A stretch of 64,000 nucleotides of DNA from Beroe forskalii. Its lineage: Eukaryota; Ctenophora; Nuda; Beroida; Beroidae. Location: positions 558,001 to 622,000 of the forward strand of contig WFMF01000023.1 in assembly GCA_011033025.1 (NCBI GenBank). The letters are read 5' to 3'. Each line of letters begins with the position of its first letter. The first letter of the stretch is position 1. Position numbers and translations under genes: made by a program. Positions 52,946-63,298 of this stretch are shown in pieces. A model generated the notes under the pieces. The model searched no databases, had not been told where the DNA came from, and was given only the letters and a program-made list of their open reading frames with translations.

Positions 52946-54277
52946 AAGACTTCCCCCAACCAAACGACTGGAACTTCCTTGACACAGCAGTTTATTTGAA
53001 AAGTCAATGAAAGACTTGCCTGAACCAAAAGACTCCCTTGACACAGCAGTATATTTGCGAAATCTGAGAGGAATGGGTCTGCCCATTGCTCAATTTAATG
53101 GACCGTTTGCTCCTCATATAGCTGCGGCGCACAAATACTAAACCAATGTTCTGAGGAATGCGTTGCATCCCTGTGACACTGTGTGACAGGGATGCCTGAT
53201 ATTGACATGATTTAAACCCCGCCTTAACTACTTTGGCAGCACCTTTTGACTGAGCTTACCCTGTGCATGTTGCTTACCTTCTGATTTGATATGATCAGTT
53301 GAAATTGTACTAAATTTGTGGTAGTTTTCTTGATTATAGTATTGGTGAGTTTCCGTTTCTGATTTCGATAGATAGGGTTACAAGCTATCTGACGAATTTA
53401 AAAAGTCACATTCATTTTACCGCCTTGGAAATATGACACTAAATCAAGTCTACTTTTCTCCGTTTGAAAGTTTGAAGTTAATCAACGCAGGTGCTCAGTA
53501 ATAATAAAACTTTCGTTAGCTCATGTGCAAATGAAACCCTAACTGTGACCTCCCTAACGTAAGTTTTCCACTGTCCCATGCGAAGCCCCTTGATAACCTC
53601 CACGGCCCAGCAAGCACTTTTCCCTTTTTCAGTACTTCAAAAACCGTTGAAGCCCGTCCCGTGATCCATTGCTTTCTCAGTAGCTCAGTTATCCGTGATG
53701 GCGTTGTGCCAATGTAGCGTTGTTTATGTTGTTGCTTAACATTGGCGTTGTGCCAATGCAGCGTTGTTTATGTTGTTGCTTAACATTGGCGTTGTGCCAA
53801 TGTAGCGTTGTTTATGTTGCTTAACAGTGTGTTGATTGCAAGCAGGTCTTTAAAGTCACTAGTGGATGAGGTGTGGAGCGTGATTTGTTGAGGCTTACCT
53901 TTGATATTATCATACGCATCATTCTTTAATTAATGAGCACTCAATTTATTTATATTTAAAAGTGAGGATTTCGAAAATGATTCCTGATTTTCAACTTTAA
54001 TTTAGCAGCCTGGAAGCCTAGACGGACATATGTTGTTGGACTTATAAATAAAGTTTAAATTGATGCTCAGGCCGAATTAAACATCCTGGTATTATGCAAT
54101 ACATAATGGTCCAGTGTGCACTGTTTATGCATCATGCCAACATACATTTTACACACAATAAATTAGAGTACAATATACATTGATTCATGTTCTTCAAACT
54201 TTTCAGGCGCAGCTTTACGCAAAAGTTCCAACGTAAGGTGAAGCAGACGCACCTGATGCCAAACTGGTAACCGTCCA
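52946..54277. other. Intergenic with a 44-bp repeat
   Basis: At 53700-53830 three units of acattggcgttgtgccaatg plus 'cagcgttgtttatgttgttgctta' occur; ttggcgttgtgccaa is itself palindromic. The rest has no recognised gene. Confidence 0.6.
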
Positions 54278-54475
54278 ATCAGATCACTGGAAACAGGTCA
54301 CGTGCTCCAATCAGAGCACTGGAAACAGGTCACGTGGTCCAATCAGATCACTGGAAACAGGTCACATGCACCAATCAGATCACTGGAAACAGATCACGTG
54401 CTCCAATCAGATCACTGGAAACAGATCACGTGCACCAATCAGATCACTGGAAACAGATCACGTGCTCCAATCAGA
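54278..54475. repeat. 32-bp minisatellite carrying E-boxes
   Basis: About six to seven units of tccaatcagatcactggaaa plus cagatcacgtgc. Five units contain CACGTG and one has CACATG. Each also contains CCAAT. Confidence 0.9.
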
Positions 54476-55123
54476 AGATCTACTCAGTGGGTGATGGAGG
54501 AGGTTTCCCTCTCTCTCCGAAGGTTGGAGTCATTTAATCGCTGGAATAGTGGAATACTATCATGGTATTTGTTTTTAAGATTTGTGGGCCTGTAAAATAA
54601 TTTAGATATCTAAATTACCCCCTTATTCGGAGCGCTAAGGGGTTAGGAAAAGAAACTAAAAGGTGGTAGACAAATTAGTCCTTTTTTCCGCTTAACTGAA
54701 ATAAAAAAGTAGCAGCAGTTCATTCAAGCGGTTTAAGGAGTTTAAAATTGAAATGTTTTGCGCTGGAATAGAAGGGGAGGTTTTTAATGCTGTAAAAGTT
54801 TGGTTCGTGTTAAAGACGTCTTGTTTTGCTACACTTCCTCACCATATCTTGCATTTGCTCGTTGTTTGCTGTTTTTCTTGATGGAATGGTGTTTTAACAT
54901 TTATGACGAAATTCTTATAATCGAAGCTGTTAATGATATTTAATTTCCATTTTCTCTGTTAATACTTCGCATAATGTATTTGTATCAAGTAAATGTTGAC
55001 AACGGATAAGTGGGTGGTTGTCTGAAATTAGTATGCCATTTTGCACTAGCTAGATCATGGCGTTATTGCCAAGTAGTTATTTAAATGCTCTCCAAGTTTT
55101 GGTTAGCCTGTGTCTGTCTTCCG
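54476..55123. other. Intergenic, AT rich
   Basis: No exon, repeat or element ends were recognised here. Confidence 0.4.
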
Positions 55124-55303
55124 TGGTGTCCTGACCTTTTAAAGCGCGGCGTATTGCGCCGCGCACAGGTACTTTTTTGTAGCGCATGATAGCGCGCAGA
55201 TGTGCTTTTCTATGAAAAGAGCATTTGCACACTGTCACGCGCCGCAGAAAGTACCTGTGCGCGGTGTAATACGCCACGCATGATGAGAATTCTCTAGATA
55301 CCA
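55124..55303. mobile_element. GCGCGGCGTA-type inverted-repeat element, copy 3
   Basis: It starts tggtgtcctgacctttt and ends ctctagatacca. The inner arms are agcgcggcgtattgcgccgcgcacaggta without its middle, against 'tacctgtgcgcggtgtaatacgcc'. About 180 bp with no ORF. Confidence 0.75.
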
Positions 55304-55359
55304 CTTCTATTGTTTAGATTTCAAATTTGTGATAACATTACAGATAACATGAATTGATT

Positions 55360-55689
55360 TGGTGTCCCGACCTTAAGTCGTTCGATGTGGCACTTAACGC
55401 GAACGAATGTCGATTGTCGTTTAATGTTTTGTTCACATAGTCTACAGGAACAGATCGAGCTGAGAGCGCATCGCGTGTCCTAACTGTGTCATGGTTTGTT
55501 CGAAATGCCACTGTTGCCGTTGGTGAAACTAAAATTTTCTGGGGATTTTGATTTGTCACAATCACATTGCTCGAGGTCGGAACACTATCAACTAACTATG
55601 GTATCGGTTTTGCTTTTGTTGAGTTACTTGGTTTATTAGATTAGCATGGTTTGTAAAATAAATACAAATAATCTAGGCCGAGACACCAT
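55360..55689. mobile_element. 330-bp element with TGGTGTCCCGACCT ends
   Basis: TGGTGTCCCGACCT at 55360 is complemented by AGGCCGAGACACCA ending at 55689 (two mismatches in 14). It shares its ends with the GCGCGGCGTA family but has a different interior, including 'ttgctcgaggtcggaacacta' as a second internal end. Confidence 0.65.
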
Positions 55690-55793
55690 GTTTAAAAAAT
55701 GTTAAAGAATGACATGATATGCTTCATTTTGACTGGTTAAGGTATGATGCTGATACAAATTTTAACGTATTGATATTCTGACTAGGGCATGTA

Positions 55794-56007
55794 TGTGTGC
55801 AGATCACTCGATTTACGTGGGGTTCGATCGCGATATAGAGTAAGACAAGCAATGCAATTTTGATTTTAAAAATTGCTTTCGATAGATTATGTATAGTTAA
55901 CATATAGAAAGTTATATAAAGTTCACGCCTATTGTGCAAGCAGTAAATTTGCGCGTTTTTATCAAATTAAATGCTATCGAAAATCGAATAATCTCAATCT
56001 GCACACA
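55794..56007. mobile_element. TGTGTGCAGA-ended MITE, copy 1
   Basis: tgtgtgcagatcactcgat at the left and tctgcacac at the right are inverted. Inside are 'cgatcgcgatatagag' and 'gcgcgtttttatc'. A shorter relative lies at 59771-59898, on the other side of foldback copy 2. Confidence 0.6.
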
Positions 56008-56036
56008 ATGCAAATACAATTGCAGTTGCACGGATA

Positions 56037-59000
56037 ATCCGTTAGCAACCCGTGTTAAAAGCGATTTTTCGACGGTTACTAGGCCTTTAGACCATGTAGA
56101 ATCGATCTAGCTCGGTCAGGACATCTGATCTCGATGGCGCCAAGTCGATATTGACCACGCCCTTTTTTAAGGTTACGCGCAGGCTTGATATTTCATAACT
56201 TGGCTCAGGAAGGTCATAGAGACTTCGTTTTGGGCGCAAACGAAGCGCAATGGCCATGTTTGTATACAATTGTTGAAGAAATTATGCACTAAAATGATCA
56301 GAGAAAAAGTTATGACCGAAAAACAGTTTTTAAGCCTTACGCGAAGCGAATTTTCGGTGATTTTCGAAAATCCGTTAGCAACCCGTGTTTAAAGCGATTT
56401 CTCGACGGTTACTAGGCCTTTAGACCATGTAGAATCGAATTAGCTTGGTCACGACATCTGATCTCGATGGCGCCAAGTCGATATTGACCACGCCCTTTTT
56501 TTAAGGTTACGCGCAGGCTTGATATTTCATAACTTGGCTCAGGAAGGTCGTAGAGACTTCATTTTGGGCGCAAACGAAGCGCAATGGTCATGTTTCTAGA
56601 CAATTGTTCATAAAGATATGCCCTAAAATGCTCAGGAAGATAGTTGTGGGCGAAAAACTGATTTTTGGCACCCACGGGACATAGCGGAGGCGTTTTTTGT
56701 ATCTTGGCCCAGGAAAGTCGTAGAGAGTTCGTTTTGGGCGCTAATGAATCGCAATATTCATGTTTATATACGACTTGTTAATAAACATTTGCCCTAAAAT
56801 GGCCAGGAAGAGAGTTATGGGCGAAAAACTGACTTTTCTTGGTACCCGCAAGGCATAGCAGAGGCGATTTTTTATCTTGGCCCAGGAAGATCGTAGAGGC
56901 TTCGTTGTGGGTGCAAACGAATCGCAATGACCATGTTTATATACGACTTGTTAATAAAGATATACTTATGAACAGAGGTATGAGCGAAAAACTGATTTTT
57001 TGGGCACCTGTAATGCGTAGCACCTACCTCTTGTACCTCATTTCCGTTTCCAAAATTCCAATGGGGACCCCATTAGACCACCTGTTGCAGACTGCCCGTG
57101 GTCCAATCCAGTAATAAGTTTTAGTCCGGCTTAGTGTTACTTGGTACTGGAGGGAGATTGGGAATTTTTTGAAGAAGTTGGATGTCAATAGTCAATAACG
57201 CCTATGTTATTCTTGGCAGGTACCCAAAAACCGTTTTTCGCTCTTAATTTTGTTTATGATCGTTTTAGAGCATATTATGCCTATCAATAACTATTGTTGA
57301 TAAGCATAAATGCAATTAAACGATCAAGAACAGGGTGTTAGCTACAGTGGGAGCGAACACCCCATTGTGGAACCAATTTTTGATCGAAAATCAAGTTGAG
57401 TTGTGTAAAAAATAACTATCAAAAGATTCTTTATTTTTAGCCTTGCAGCTCCCACGAAGCTCTCATTAGTTCCCACACAGCTCCCACGAAGATTCGATGC
57501 AACACAGCTCCCAATTATTTGCTCCCATAGATGAGATCATTCAAATTCTCCTTTACAGGAAACCACGATGGTACCTTGACTTAGCTAAGGCATTCGACAA
57601 AGTGGATCACAAGCTGGGTCAATGTGGGGTTTAGGGTAAACTTCTTCATTGGATCCTCAAATACAGGAAATGATTTGTCACCATAAAAGGCTTCCATTCT
57701 TCTCTCACTTGTCCTCAGTGAAATACCTCAAGGGTCAGTCCTAGGTCCCATACTCTTCCCCGCACGCATAAACAATCTGCAATGCCATATCACAGGCTCT
57801 GTTGCTGGTAGTTTAATTTTGTCTAAGTGTGAAGATGTCTCTGTTCTCCAGGACGACCTCAATTCCGAGGTGAAATGGGCTACTCAGAGTAGCATGAAAA
57901 CAAATTTGATACCTCGCTTACAAGACTTCATTCAATAAGATTCTGTTACTGTTCGTGTTGATAATATCTTGAAGATCTTTTTTTCACTGCTGTGTGGGTC
58001 CAGTACATATTCGTAGGACATATTCGTAGGTACCTCAGCAACCCGTGTCAAATACCTTGGTTTCCACTGTCCACCTCAGTCCAGAGTCCAGACATGAAGT
58101 GGTTTCTCCAGGCTACAGTTGCTGCCCAAAATGGAAGTAAAAAGCTAACTGGGTGCTCGATTATTCTCAGTCCGGTCCTTATGCTGTACAAAAAAGTATT
58201 GTTCGCAGTCAACTTGAATACTCCTATCCAGTTTGGAGCCCTAACACAGTCCAAGACAAACTGGAATCCACCCAACGTGCTTTTACACACTGCAACATTG
58301 GAAGTACTACTGGGAAAGGTTGAAGAGACTTGGTAATGTCCCTCCAGAGGCACAGAGAGCGGTATGTGATAATGTAAATGTGGAAGATCTGGCATTATGT
58401 CGTGTCAAACGACCTAGGAATCCCCTTCCCACTGAATTGGAATTTGGACCACGGGCGGCCTACAACAGTTGAACCAATTAAGTTTCCATTAGATGCAGAC
58501 AAGAAGTATAGTAGGTGCTATGCATCACAGGTGCCCAAAAATTGACAGTTTTTCGTTCATACTTCTGTTCCTGAGCATATCTTTATTTTGTAAGTCATTT
58601 ATAAACATGGTCATTTCGATTCGTTTGCGCTCAAAAAAAGTCTCTGGGACCTTCCTGGGCCAAAATACAAAATTGTCTACACTAGTCCACTACGCCCTGC
58701 AGGTGTCCAAATTATCAGTTTTTCGTCCAATACTCTGTTCTTGAGCAATTTAGGGCATATTTTTATCTGTTAGTTGTATATAAACATTAAACATGGTCAT
58801 TGTGATTCGTTTGCACACACGACGAAGTCTCTACGAACTTCCTGGGCCAAGATAAAAAAATCGCCTCTGCTATGCCTTGCGGGTACCAAGAAAAGTCAGT
58901 TTTTCGCCCATAACTCTCTTCCTGGCCATTTTAGGGCAAATGTTTATTAACAAGTCGTATATAAACATGAATATTGGGATTCATTAGCGCTCAAAACGAA

Positions 59001-59723
59001 CTCTCTACGACTTTCCTGCGCCAAGATACAAAAAACGCCTCCGCTATGTCCCGCGGGTGCCAAAAAATCAGTTTTTCGCCCACAACTATCTTCCTGAGCA
59101 TTTTAGGGCATATCTTTATGAACAATTGTCTAGAAACATGACCATTGCGCTTCGTTTGCGCCCAAAATGAAGTCTCTACGACCTCCCTGAGCCAAGTTAT
59201 GAAATATCAAGCCTGCGCGTAACCTTAAAAAAAGGGCGTGGTCAATATCGACTTGGCGCCATCGAGATCAGATGTCGTGACCAAGCTAATTCGATTCTAC
59301 ATGGTCTAAAGGCCTAGTAACCGTCGAGAAATCGCTTTAAACACGGGTTGCTAACGGATTTTCGAAAATCACCGAAAATTCGCTTCGCGTAAGGCTTAAA
59401 AAACTGTTTTTCGGTCATAACTTTTCTCTGATCATTTAAGTGCATAATTTCTTCAACAATTGTATACAAACATGGCCATTGCGCTTCGTTTGCGCCCAAA
59501 ACGAAGTCTCTACGACCTTCCTGAGCCAAGTTATGAAATATCAAGCCTCGCGCGTAACCTTAAAAAAGGGCGTGGTCAATATCGACTTGGCGCCATCGAG
59601 ATCAGATGTCCTGACCGAGCTAGATCGATTCTACATGGTCTAAAGGCCTAGTAACCGTCGAAAAATCGCTTTTAACACGGGTTGCTAACGGATGGCATTT
59701 TTTGGACCTTACGTCCTGGACTA
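56037..59723. mobile_element. Foldback-type element, copy 2
   Basis: Nearly identical along its length to 18678-22396 and in the same orientation. The left end lacks the outermost 20 or so bases (it begins tccgttagcaaccc after cggataa), whereas the right end is complete (ggaccttacgtcctggacta). Arms run 56037 to about 57020 and about 58500 to 59723, with the LINE-derived segment between. Small differences include 'gcgcaatggccatgtttgta' here against 'gcgcaatattatgtttgta' in copy 1. Confidence 0.82.
57570..58340 (+). pseudogene. Decayed non-LTR reverse transcriptase inside foldback copy 2
   Basis: Same fragment and same order of motifs as in copy 1 (LAKAFDKVDHKLGQ; QGSVLGP shows as 'agggtcagtcctaggtccc'; SQLEYSYPVW region). 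It has its own point differences from copy 1, but the disabling lesions are shared, so the fragment was dead before the element multiplied. Confidence 0.82.
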
Positions 59724-59770
59724 CCATGTCAAATGTCCATTTTCATTCTTAATTTTCATCATAACGCATA

Positions 59771-59898
59771 TGTGTGCAGACCGCTCGATTGACAGAGGCC
59801 TCGATAAAGACGCGCAGATTTCCGTTCCTCTGCGCGCTTCAACTTTTTATAATTATATAAATTCAGTCAAAAGCACACAATTTCGTGCGTCTGCACAC
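59771..59898. mobile_element. TGTGTGCAGA-ended MITE, copy 2
   Basis: tgtgtgcagaccgctcgat at the left and gtctgcacac at the right are inverted across 128 bp, with an internal 'gacgcgcagatttccgttcctctgcgcgc' hairpin (shown here in two halves joined by its loop: gacgcgcag, ctgcgcgc). Confidence 0.65.
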
Positions 59899-60074
59899 TG
59901 ACACAAGGGTTAATCGTCCAACATGAACAATTCCTGAATTGCAATAAATTCAAAATTGACTTCATAGTCTCAATCTAGTACTAGTATCATTCATAAAGTT
60001 GCATTTGGATCTTTGCATTGAAATTGAGCACGTGCACGTAGAAAATCATTGCGCGTGCTTGCCAGACGTTGCCT

Positions 60075-60150
60075 GCCTCATATTTTTTCTGCGAGTCGGG
60101 GCGCGCGCGAGGGGGCCAGGCAACGCCTGGCAAGCGCGTGCTAAGTGTTT
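60075..60150. repeat. GC-rich hairpin
   Basis: gcgcgtgcttgccagacgtt upstream (60050-60069) pairs with 'aacgcctggcaagcgcgtgc' at about 60123-60142. The loop is about 55 bases and contains 'gcgcgcgagggggcc'. Confidence 0.75.
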
Positions 60151-60265
60151 AAACATTAAATTAAACGTAATTGACTACAGTTTCTACGATAGAAATCTTT
60201 TCCTTGTTGAAAAAGTATTTCTCTGTAGCTCACGAGTTGCTATTGGGGAACCAAGGAGGAAGTAA

Positions 60266-60432
60266 AATGATTTGCAATGGGAACCCACGTGCTGCAATGG
60301 GAACCCACGTGCTGCAATGGGAACCCACGTGACCGCAATTATCCCGCTCCAGCCTAAGCAACGTCACGTGACTACCACGTTACCGCGCGCATATCATGTA
60401 AAACATGCGGCACGCAGGTCACGTGACCGCGT
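60266..60432. promoter_or_regulatory. Cluster of CACGTG E-boxes, including three in a 20-bp tandem repeat
   Basis: Three units of tgcaatgggaacccacgtgc are followed by gtcacgtgac (about 60364) and ggtcacgtgacc (about 60417). GTCACGTGAC is the palindromic site bound by MiT/TFE and USF-type bHLH-zip factors in animals. No gene start is evident nearby, so function is unproven. Confidence 0.5.
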
Positions 60433-60538
60433 TTGATATTCGATACACCTCGGGGAAGAGCGGTGCAATGTTATTGTATGATACACCTAGCATGTAGGAT
60501 ATAGAGTGATGGGGTGCAATGTAAACCTATGATAGATC

Positions 60539-60922
60539 AGGGGGCTGGCAAGCCCCCCGCGGCGGTTTGCGAGCCCGAGGGCCCGAAGGGCCCGAGGGCG
60601 AGCTTTGGACGGCGAACCTAACAGTGCGAGGGCCGAAGGCCCGAGCTGCGAGCCCGAGGACCCGAAGGGTCCGAGGGCGAGCATTGGACGGCGATTCTAA
60701 CGAGAGAAATCTCATGTATTTCCCCACATTTCACGAAGAAATTTGGGCAATTTCCCGATATTGGATTTCCACCAAAATCGATACGTTGCTTCTTTGAGGG
60801 TCAAAGGCGCAACTGTCAAAATTTCAGATCAATTGGATGAAAAGTGACCAAGTTATAACAACTTATTCACACCGAAATCGTACACGCGATGCGTACGCAT
60901 CGCTGCGCTTGCCAGCCCCCAA
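60539..60922. mobile_element. Element-like block with inverted ends and GC-rich internal repeats
   Basis: gggggctggcaagc at 60541 and gcttgccagccccc at about 60908-60921 are exact inverted 14-mers. Inside, a 60-bp unit with 'gagggcccgaagggcccgag' and 'ttggacggcgaacctaac' occurs twice with variants at 60570-60705. The remainder is AT rich. No long ORF with family support. Confidence 0.5.
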
Positions 60923-61751
60923 CTATATGTTTTCATGGATTCGCCGAATTTCAAAAATTTTTACGGTACGTTCCCGACGATCAAATTAATTGAAAATTGA
61001 GTTTCCGCGCCTTCGCTGTGCGCGCGCTCGGAGTTTAAAATTTGAGATCAATTCATTCAGAAATGGCTGAGTTATAACTACTTGAAATCGCCAAAATTGA
61101 GGGTGTTCTTGTTAAAAGGGTTACGACGCTGATACATATACGAGAGATGACGCTTTTAGTGCAAGAAGTATACCCTATTTAAACGGCCATATCTCGGGAA
61201 CGGTAAAGATACAGAGCTCATCGACCCAGCGTTGGAAAGTAGAAGGATAGAACTTGCAAAAAATGCCCTTAAAAACTATTTTACGTCACGATTATGACGT
61301 CATAATGACGTCACAAAACTAAGAATTTCACATGTCGATTTTCCCAAAATAGGCTTTTTCAACGCAATTTTTCGGTATGAAGCTTTCGAGATAGGAAAAA
61401 TGCTCCTCCTAGCGTAGAAAGGAAATTTAATGTACTTTTCAAAAATGTGGTTGAAAAGTTCTCAGCTCCCAGCATCATTGAGGTATATGCGATTGTTTGA
61501 AACACTTTTGACACGAAAAAATCCCAAAATGGCAAAACTTGTGAAGCTAGTGGAGAGAGAACGGGACAACCCCAGAACTTCATCTTTGGATATGTTGTCG
61601 GTCATAGTCCCAATTGTGTTAATGAATGGGTCTCAGATAGCTTATCTGATTTTATGACGTAATTGTGACGTCATCAGTAATGCTAGGTATCGCGAATTTT
61701 TACGCACGATTTGACGCCAAATTTCAATATCTGGGCACAGAAAAGGTGATA

Positions 61752-62027
61752 TTTTTCCCAAAACCAAAAAGGATTTGGTTGTGATGGTCCGCGGCGGTTT
61801 TAAGGCGTTCTTTACTGTAAAACCCATGATATGGAGAAAGAAAAGAACGCGACAACCGCAACGGCACTTTCTTGATGCATTAAAGTTACGTGAATGCTGT
61901 ATAATATTGTGACGTTGCAGCAGTTTTAACCGTCGCGTTCTTTCTCATATCATGGGTTTTACAGTAAAGAACGCCTTAAAACCGCCGCGGACCATCACAA
62001 CCAAATCCTTTTTGGTTTTGGGAAAAA
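61752..62027. repeat. Long hairpin ending dimer unit 1
   Basis: Arms of about 100 bases beginning cccaaaaccaaaaaggattt and containing ggtccgcggcggttttaagg are inverted around a loop of about 70 bases. The left arm has small insertions (ggagaaagaaaagaacg for gagaaagaacg). Confidence 0.88.
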
Positions 62028-62663
62028 TAGAGGTATATACATATAGAGAGATGACGCTTTAGTGCAAGAAGTATACCCTATTTAAACGGCTATATCTCGG
62101 GAACCATAAAAGATAGAGAGCTCATCGACCCAGCGTTGGAAAGTAGAAAGATGGAACTTGCAGATATTGCCCTTCAAAAGCATTTTTCGTCATTCTGATG
62201 ACGTCATTATGACGTCATAAAGTCTTGAATTTCAAATGTCAATTTCCCCAAAAATAGGCGTTTTTCAACGCAATTTTTTGGTATGAAGCTTTCGAGATAG
62301 GAAAAAATGCTCCTCCGAGCGTAGAAAGGAAATTTAATGTACTTTTCAAAAATGTGGTCGAAAAGTTCTGGGCTCCCCGGCATCATTAAGATATATGTGA
62401 TTGTTTGAAACACTTTGACACGAAAAAAATCCCAAAAAATGGCGAAATTTGTGAAGCTAGTGGAGAGAAAACGGGACCACCCCAGAACTTCATCTTTGGA
62501 TATGTTGTCGGTCATAGTCCCAATTGTGTTAATGAATGGGTCTCAGATAGCTTATCTAATTTTATGACGTAATTGTGACGTCATCAGTAATGCTAGGTAA
62601 CGCGAATCTTGTATGCACGATTTGACGTCAAATTTCAATATCTAAGCACAGAAAAAGGGTGAT

Positions 62664-62942
62664 ATTTTTTCCCAAAACCAAAAAGGATTTGGTTGTGATG
62701 GTCCGCGGCGGTTTTAAGGCGTTCTTTACTGTAAAACCCATGATATGAGAAAGAACGCGACGGTTAAAACTGCCGCAACGGCACTTTTTTGATGCAATAA
62801 AGTTACGTGAATGCTGAATATTTCATAAGTGACGTTGCAGCAGTTTTAACCGTCGCGTTCTTTCTCATATCATGGGTTTTACAGTAAAGAACGCCTTAAA
62901 ACCGCCGCGGACCATCACAACCAAATCCTTTTTGGTTTTGGG
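62664..62942. repeat. Long hairpin ending dimer unit 2
   Basis: Same hairpin as in unit 1 with longer perfect pairing, including catgatatgagaaagaacgc and gacggttaaaactgc against gcagttttaaccgtc. The loop contains aagttacgtgaatgctgaat. Confidence 0.9.
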
Positions 62943-62945
62943 AAT

Positions 62946-63298
62946 TATATATCTATGTAAATACAGTGTATCGGAATGTGAGTGCAATGTTAACGTATGT
63001 TACACTTACACTGAACATGTCGGTTGATACACAGGAGCGCTCAGCCTTTGCAGCTTTACAGAAAAGTGTGCAACAAGCGTACGATAAAGACTGTAGTAAA
63101 ACAGTAAAGTAATGAATAAATTTAAATGTCAAGAAGTATTACAAGGAAATTCCATTGATTGAAAGACATTCCGACCTCCTCAACTGTGAAATTATTTAGT
63201 GTACGTGCATGTTTTATAGTAAGTAGGTACTAGGCACCTTCAGTTCGTCTAACGCACGTCTAAAGTACATAATGATAAAGTTGACTTTATTAGGTATC
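62946..63298. other. Intergenic
   Basis: No gene or repeat recognised; probably the 3' flank of the minus-strand ORF that ends at 63299. Confidence 0.4.

Larger units (their letters stand above)
61134..62945. repeat. Tandem dimer of a roughly 0.9 kb unit
   Basis: 61134-62034 and 62035-62945 align throughout, beginning 'gagagatgacgcttt' and 'gtgcaagaagtatacccta' and ending in the same hairpin. Shared blocks include ggccatatctcgggaacgg, 'agctttcgagataggaaaaa' and 'tcccaattgtgttaatgaat'. Each unit contains three TGACGTCA sites. No protein-coding sense was found. Confidence 0.88.

Noticed and set aside
60487..60797. Ala/Arg/Gly/Pro-rich ORFs on both strands
   Set aside because: They follow from the GC-rich repeat block; no start context, splice sites or family match.
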